From Collinsella sp. (GTDB lineage Bacteria > Actinomycetota > Coriobacteriia > Coriobacteriales > Coriobacteriaceae): 6,498 nucleotides of DNA. A program made the translations under genes and the position numbers. A model generated the notes under the pieces. It saw nothing but the letters and a program-made list of their open reading frames with translations, made no database searches and was not told where the DNA came from. Positions within the stretch are counted from its first letter, which is position 1. Each line of letters starts with the position of its first letter. Location: NCBI GenBank assembly GCA_014871665.1, contig WGSL01000090.1:1-6498 (forward strand). Direction: 5' to 3'. This document shows positions 5,843-6,498 of this stretch, piece by piece.

Positions 5843-5851
5843 GGCATCGGA

Positions 5852-5863
5852 CAAAACGTTTTG
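5852..5863. promoter_or_regulatory. Palindrome CAAAACGTTTTG, operator-like
   Basis: A perfect 12-bp palindrome with a central CG, the type of symmetry used by LacI-family repressors. It lies just downstream of the candidate promoter, a position where bound protein would block transcription of the dxs-like gene, and it is also upstream of the HD gene. A looser symmetric element, CGCCA / TGGCG, follows at 5867-5878. No regulator gene for it is visible. Confidence 0.4.
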
Positions 5864-5951
5864 CCCCGCCAGTTGGCGAATTACCGCGCCGCCGTCACAT
5901 ATCAAACGCCAAAATGTGCGAGACTGTTTTGTGCAATTGTGCCGGCCGAGG

Positions 5952-5965
5952 GAGCGCCGGCGCTC
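5952..5965. repeat. 14-bp GC-rich palindrome before the dxs-like gene
   Basis: GAGCGCCGGCGCTC is a perfect palindrome in the presumed leader, ending 9 bases before the GGAG at 5975-5978. It could act as an operator or form a leader hairpin. No T-run follows, so it is not a normal terminator. Chance is a realistic alternative in GC-rich DNA. Confidence 0.45.
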
Positions 5966-5990
5966 GATTCGCATGGAGTAACCCACAACG

Positions 5991-6498
5991 ATGCTGCTTA
6001 CGCAAACGACAACGCCCGAGGACGTCAAGGCTCTTAATCGCGCCGAGCTCCCGCAGCTCTGCGACGAGATTCGCCACGCCATCCTCGAAAGCTCCGCCGC
6101 TGTCGGCGGACACGTTGCCCCCAACCTGGGCGTCGTTGAGCTTACGGTTGCGCTTCATCGCGTGTTTAACTCCCCCATCGACAAGATTGTCTTTGACGTG
6201 TCGCACCAGACCTACGCCCACAAGGCGCTGACTGGGCGCGCGTACACCTATATCGATCCGGAGCGTTATGGTGAGGCTTCTGGCTTTGCCAATCCCGACG
6301 AGTCCGAGCACGACCTGTTTGCCATGGGGCATACCTCGATCTCGGTGAGCTTGGGCTGCGGCCTTGCCCACGCGCGCGACCTGGCGGGTGACACGTATAA
6401 CGTCATTACCGTTATTGGCGACGGTTCGCTTTCGGGCGGCCTAGCGTTTGAGGGCTTTAACAATGCCGCCGAGCTCGACAGCAACCTGATCATCATCG
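5991..6498 (+). CDS. dxs: DXS-like thiamine-diphosphate enzyme, N-terminal part
   Basis: The first 169 codons of a gene that runs off the right edge. It matches the N-terminal domain of 1-deoxy-D-xylulose-5-phosphate synthase, which joins pyruvate and glyceraldehyde 3-phosphate in the first step of the MEP isoprenoid pathway. Visible marks are ELPQLCDEIR (19-28), GGHVAPNLGVVELTVALH (39-56) with H41, SHQTYAHKALTGR (71-83), GHTS (113-116) and the ThDP/Mg motif start GDGSLSGG (143-150). It departs from textbook DXS: SHQTY replaces GHQAY, the IRQ...GLHPFP-type segment is DPERYGEASGF, and it has a short N terminus. It looks like a diverged paralogue, so activity may differ. An in-frame stop at 5979-5981 forces the start to 5991. 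GGAG lies 12 bases upstream, a rather long spacing. The gene is transcribed away from the HD/CmpB pair. Confidence 0.87.
   Translation, partial: MLLTQTTTPEDVKALNRAELPQLCDEIRHAILESSAAVGGHVAPNLGVVELTVALHRVFNSPIDKIVFDVSHQTYAHKALTGRAYTYIDPERYGEASGFANPDESEHDLFAMGHTSISVSLGCGLAHARDLAGDTYNVITVIGDGSLSGGLAFEGFNNAAELDSNLIII

Noticed and set aside
5973..5981. Two-codon ATG-GAG-TAA minigene overlapping the dxs-like ribosome binding site
   Set aside because: It is too short to distinguish from chance and has no supporting signal.
5895..6371. 158-codon minus-strand open frame opposite the dxs-like gene
   Set aside because: The opposite strand encodes conserved DXS motifs; this frame shows no family features.
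1..6498. CRISPR array, tRNA, rRNA, insertion sequence or phage genes
   Set aside because: No regularly spaced long repeats, no tRNA-like folds noticed, and no transposase, integrase or phage protein features in any frame.

Overview
The window reads as GC-rich bacterial chromosome. Gene content, strong Shine-Dalgarno sites and an actinobacterial-style layout (amtB upstream of glnK) suggest an Actinomycetota member, perhaps a gut Coriobacteriia of the Collinsella kind. That placement is an impression from the sequence and no search was run. Six complete genes lie on the minus strand and one partial gene on the plus strand. No RNA gene, insertion sequence or CRISPR array was seen.

Region 1 (1-2137) is an efflux cassette: a TetR-family repressor gene (2137 to 1475) followed on the same strand by an MFS efflux-type transporter gene (1373 to 111). 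The 97-base gap between them holds a 25-bp perfect palindrome just ahead of the transporter start, an intrinsic terminator for the repressor gene, and a diverged second copy of the palindrome core. The cassette looks less GC-rich than its neighbours and may be an acquired module. A long perfect stem-loop (1-44) lies past the transporter.

Region 2 (2138-4181) is the ammonium module: amtB (3983 to 2706) and then a PII protein gene, glnK (2550 to 2212). The PII T-loop lacks the usual modifiable Tyr51 but keeps Arg47, which plugs the Amt channel. Upstream of amtB is an array of GNAAN pentamers repeating exactly every 11 bp, resembling binding sites of OmpR-family regulators such as actinobacterial GlnR or PhoP. 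Between glnK and the tetR gene, a 16-bp imperfect hairpin covers the tetR ribosome binding site. A candidate tetR promoter sits partly in its loop, so transcripts read through from glnK and transcripts started locally would differ in structure.

Region 3 (4182-5762) is a tightly coupled pair: an HD-domain protein and, three bases downstream with a GTG start, a membrane protein of the CmpB-like 'putative ABC transporter permease' family. Neither has a defined function.

Region 4 (5763-6498) is a divergent intergenic region with several palindromes, then the first 169 codons of a thiamine-diphosphate enzyme related to 1-deoxy-D-xylulose-5-phosphate synthase. It looks like a diverged paralogue and runs off the window.

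No obviously new multi-gene system is visible. The most interesting material is regulatory: the 11-bp array, the hairpin insulating tetR, the unusual PII T-loop, and the uncharacterised HD/CmpB pair.
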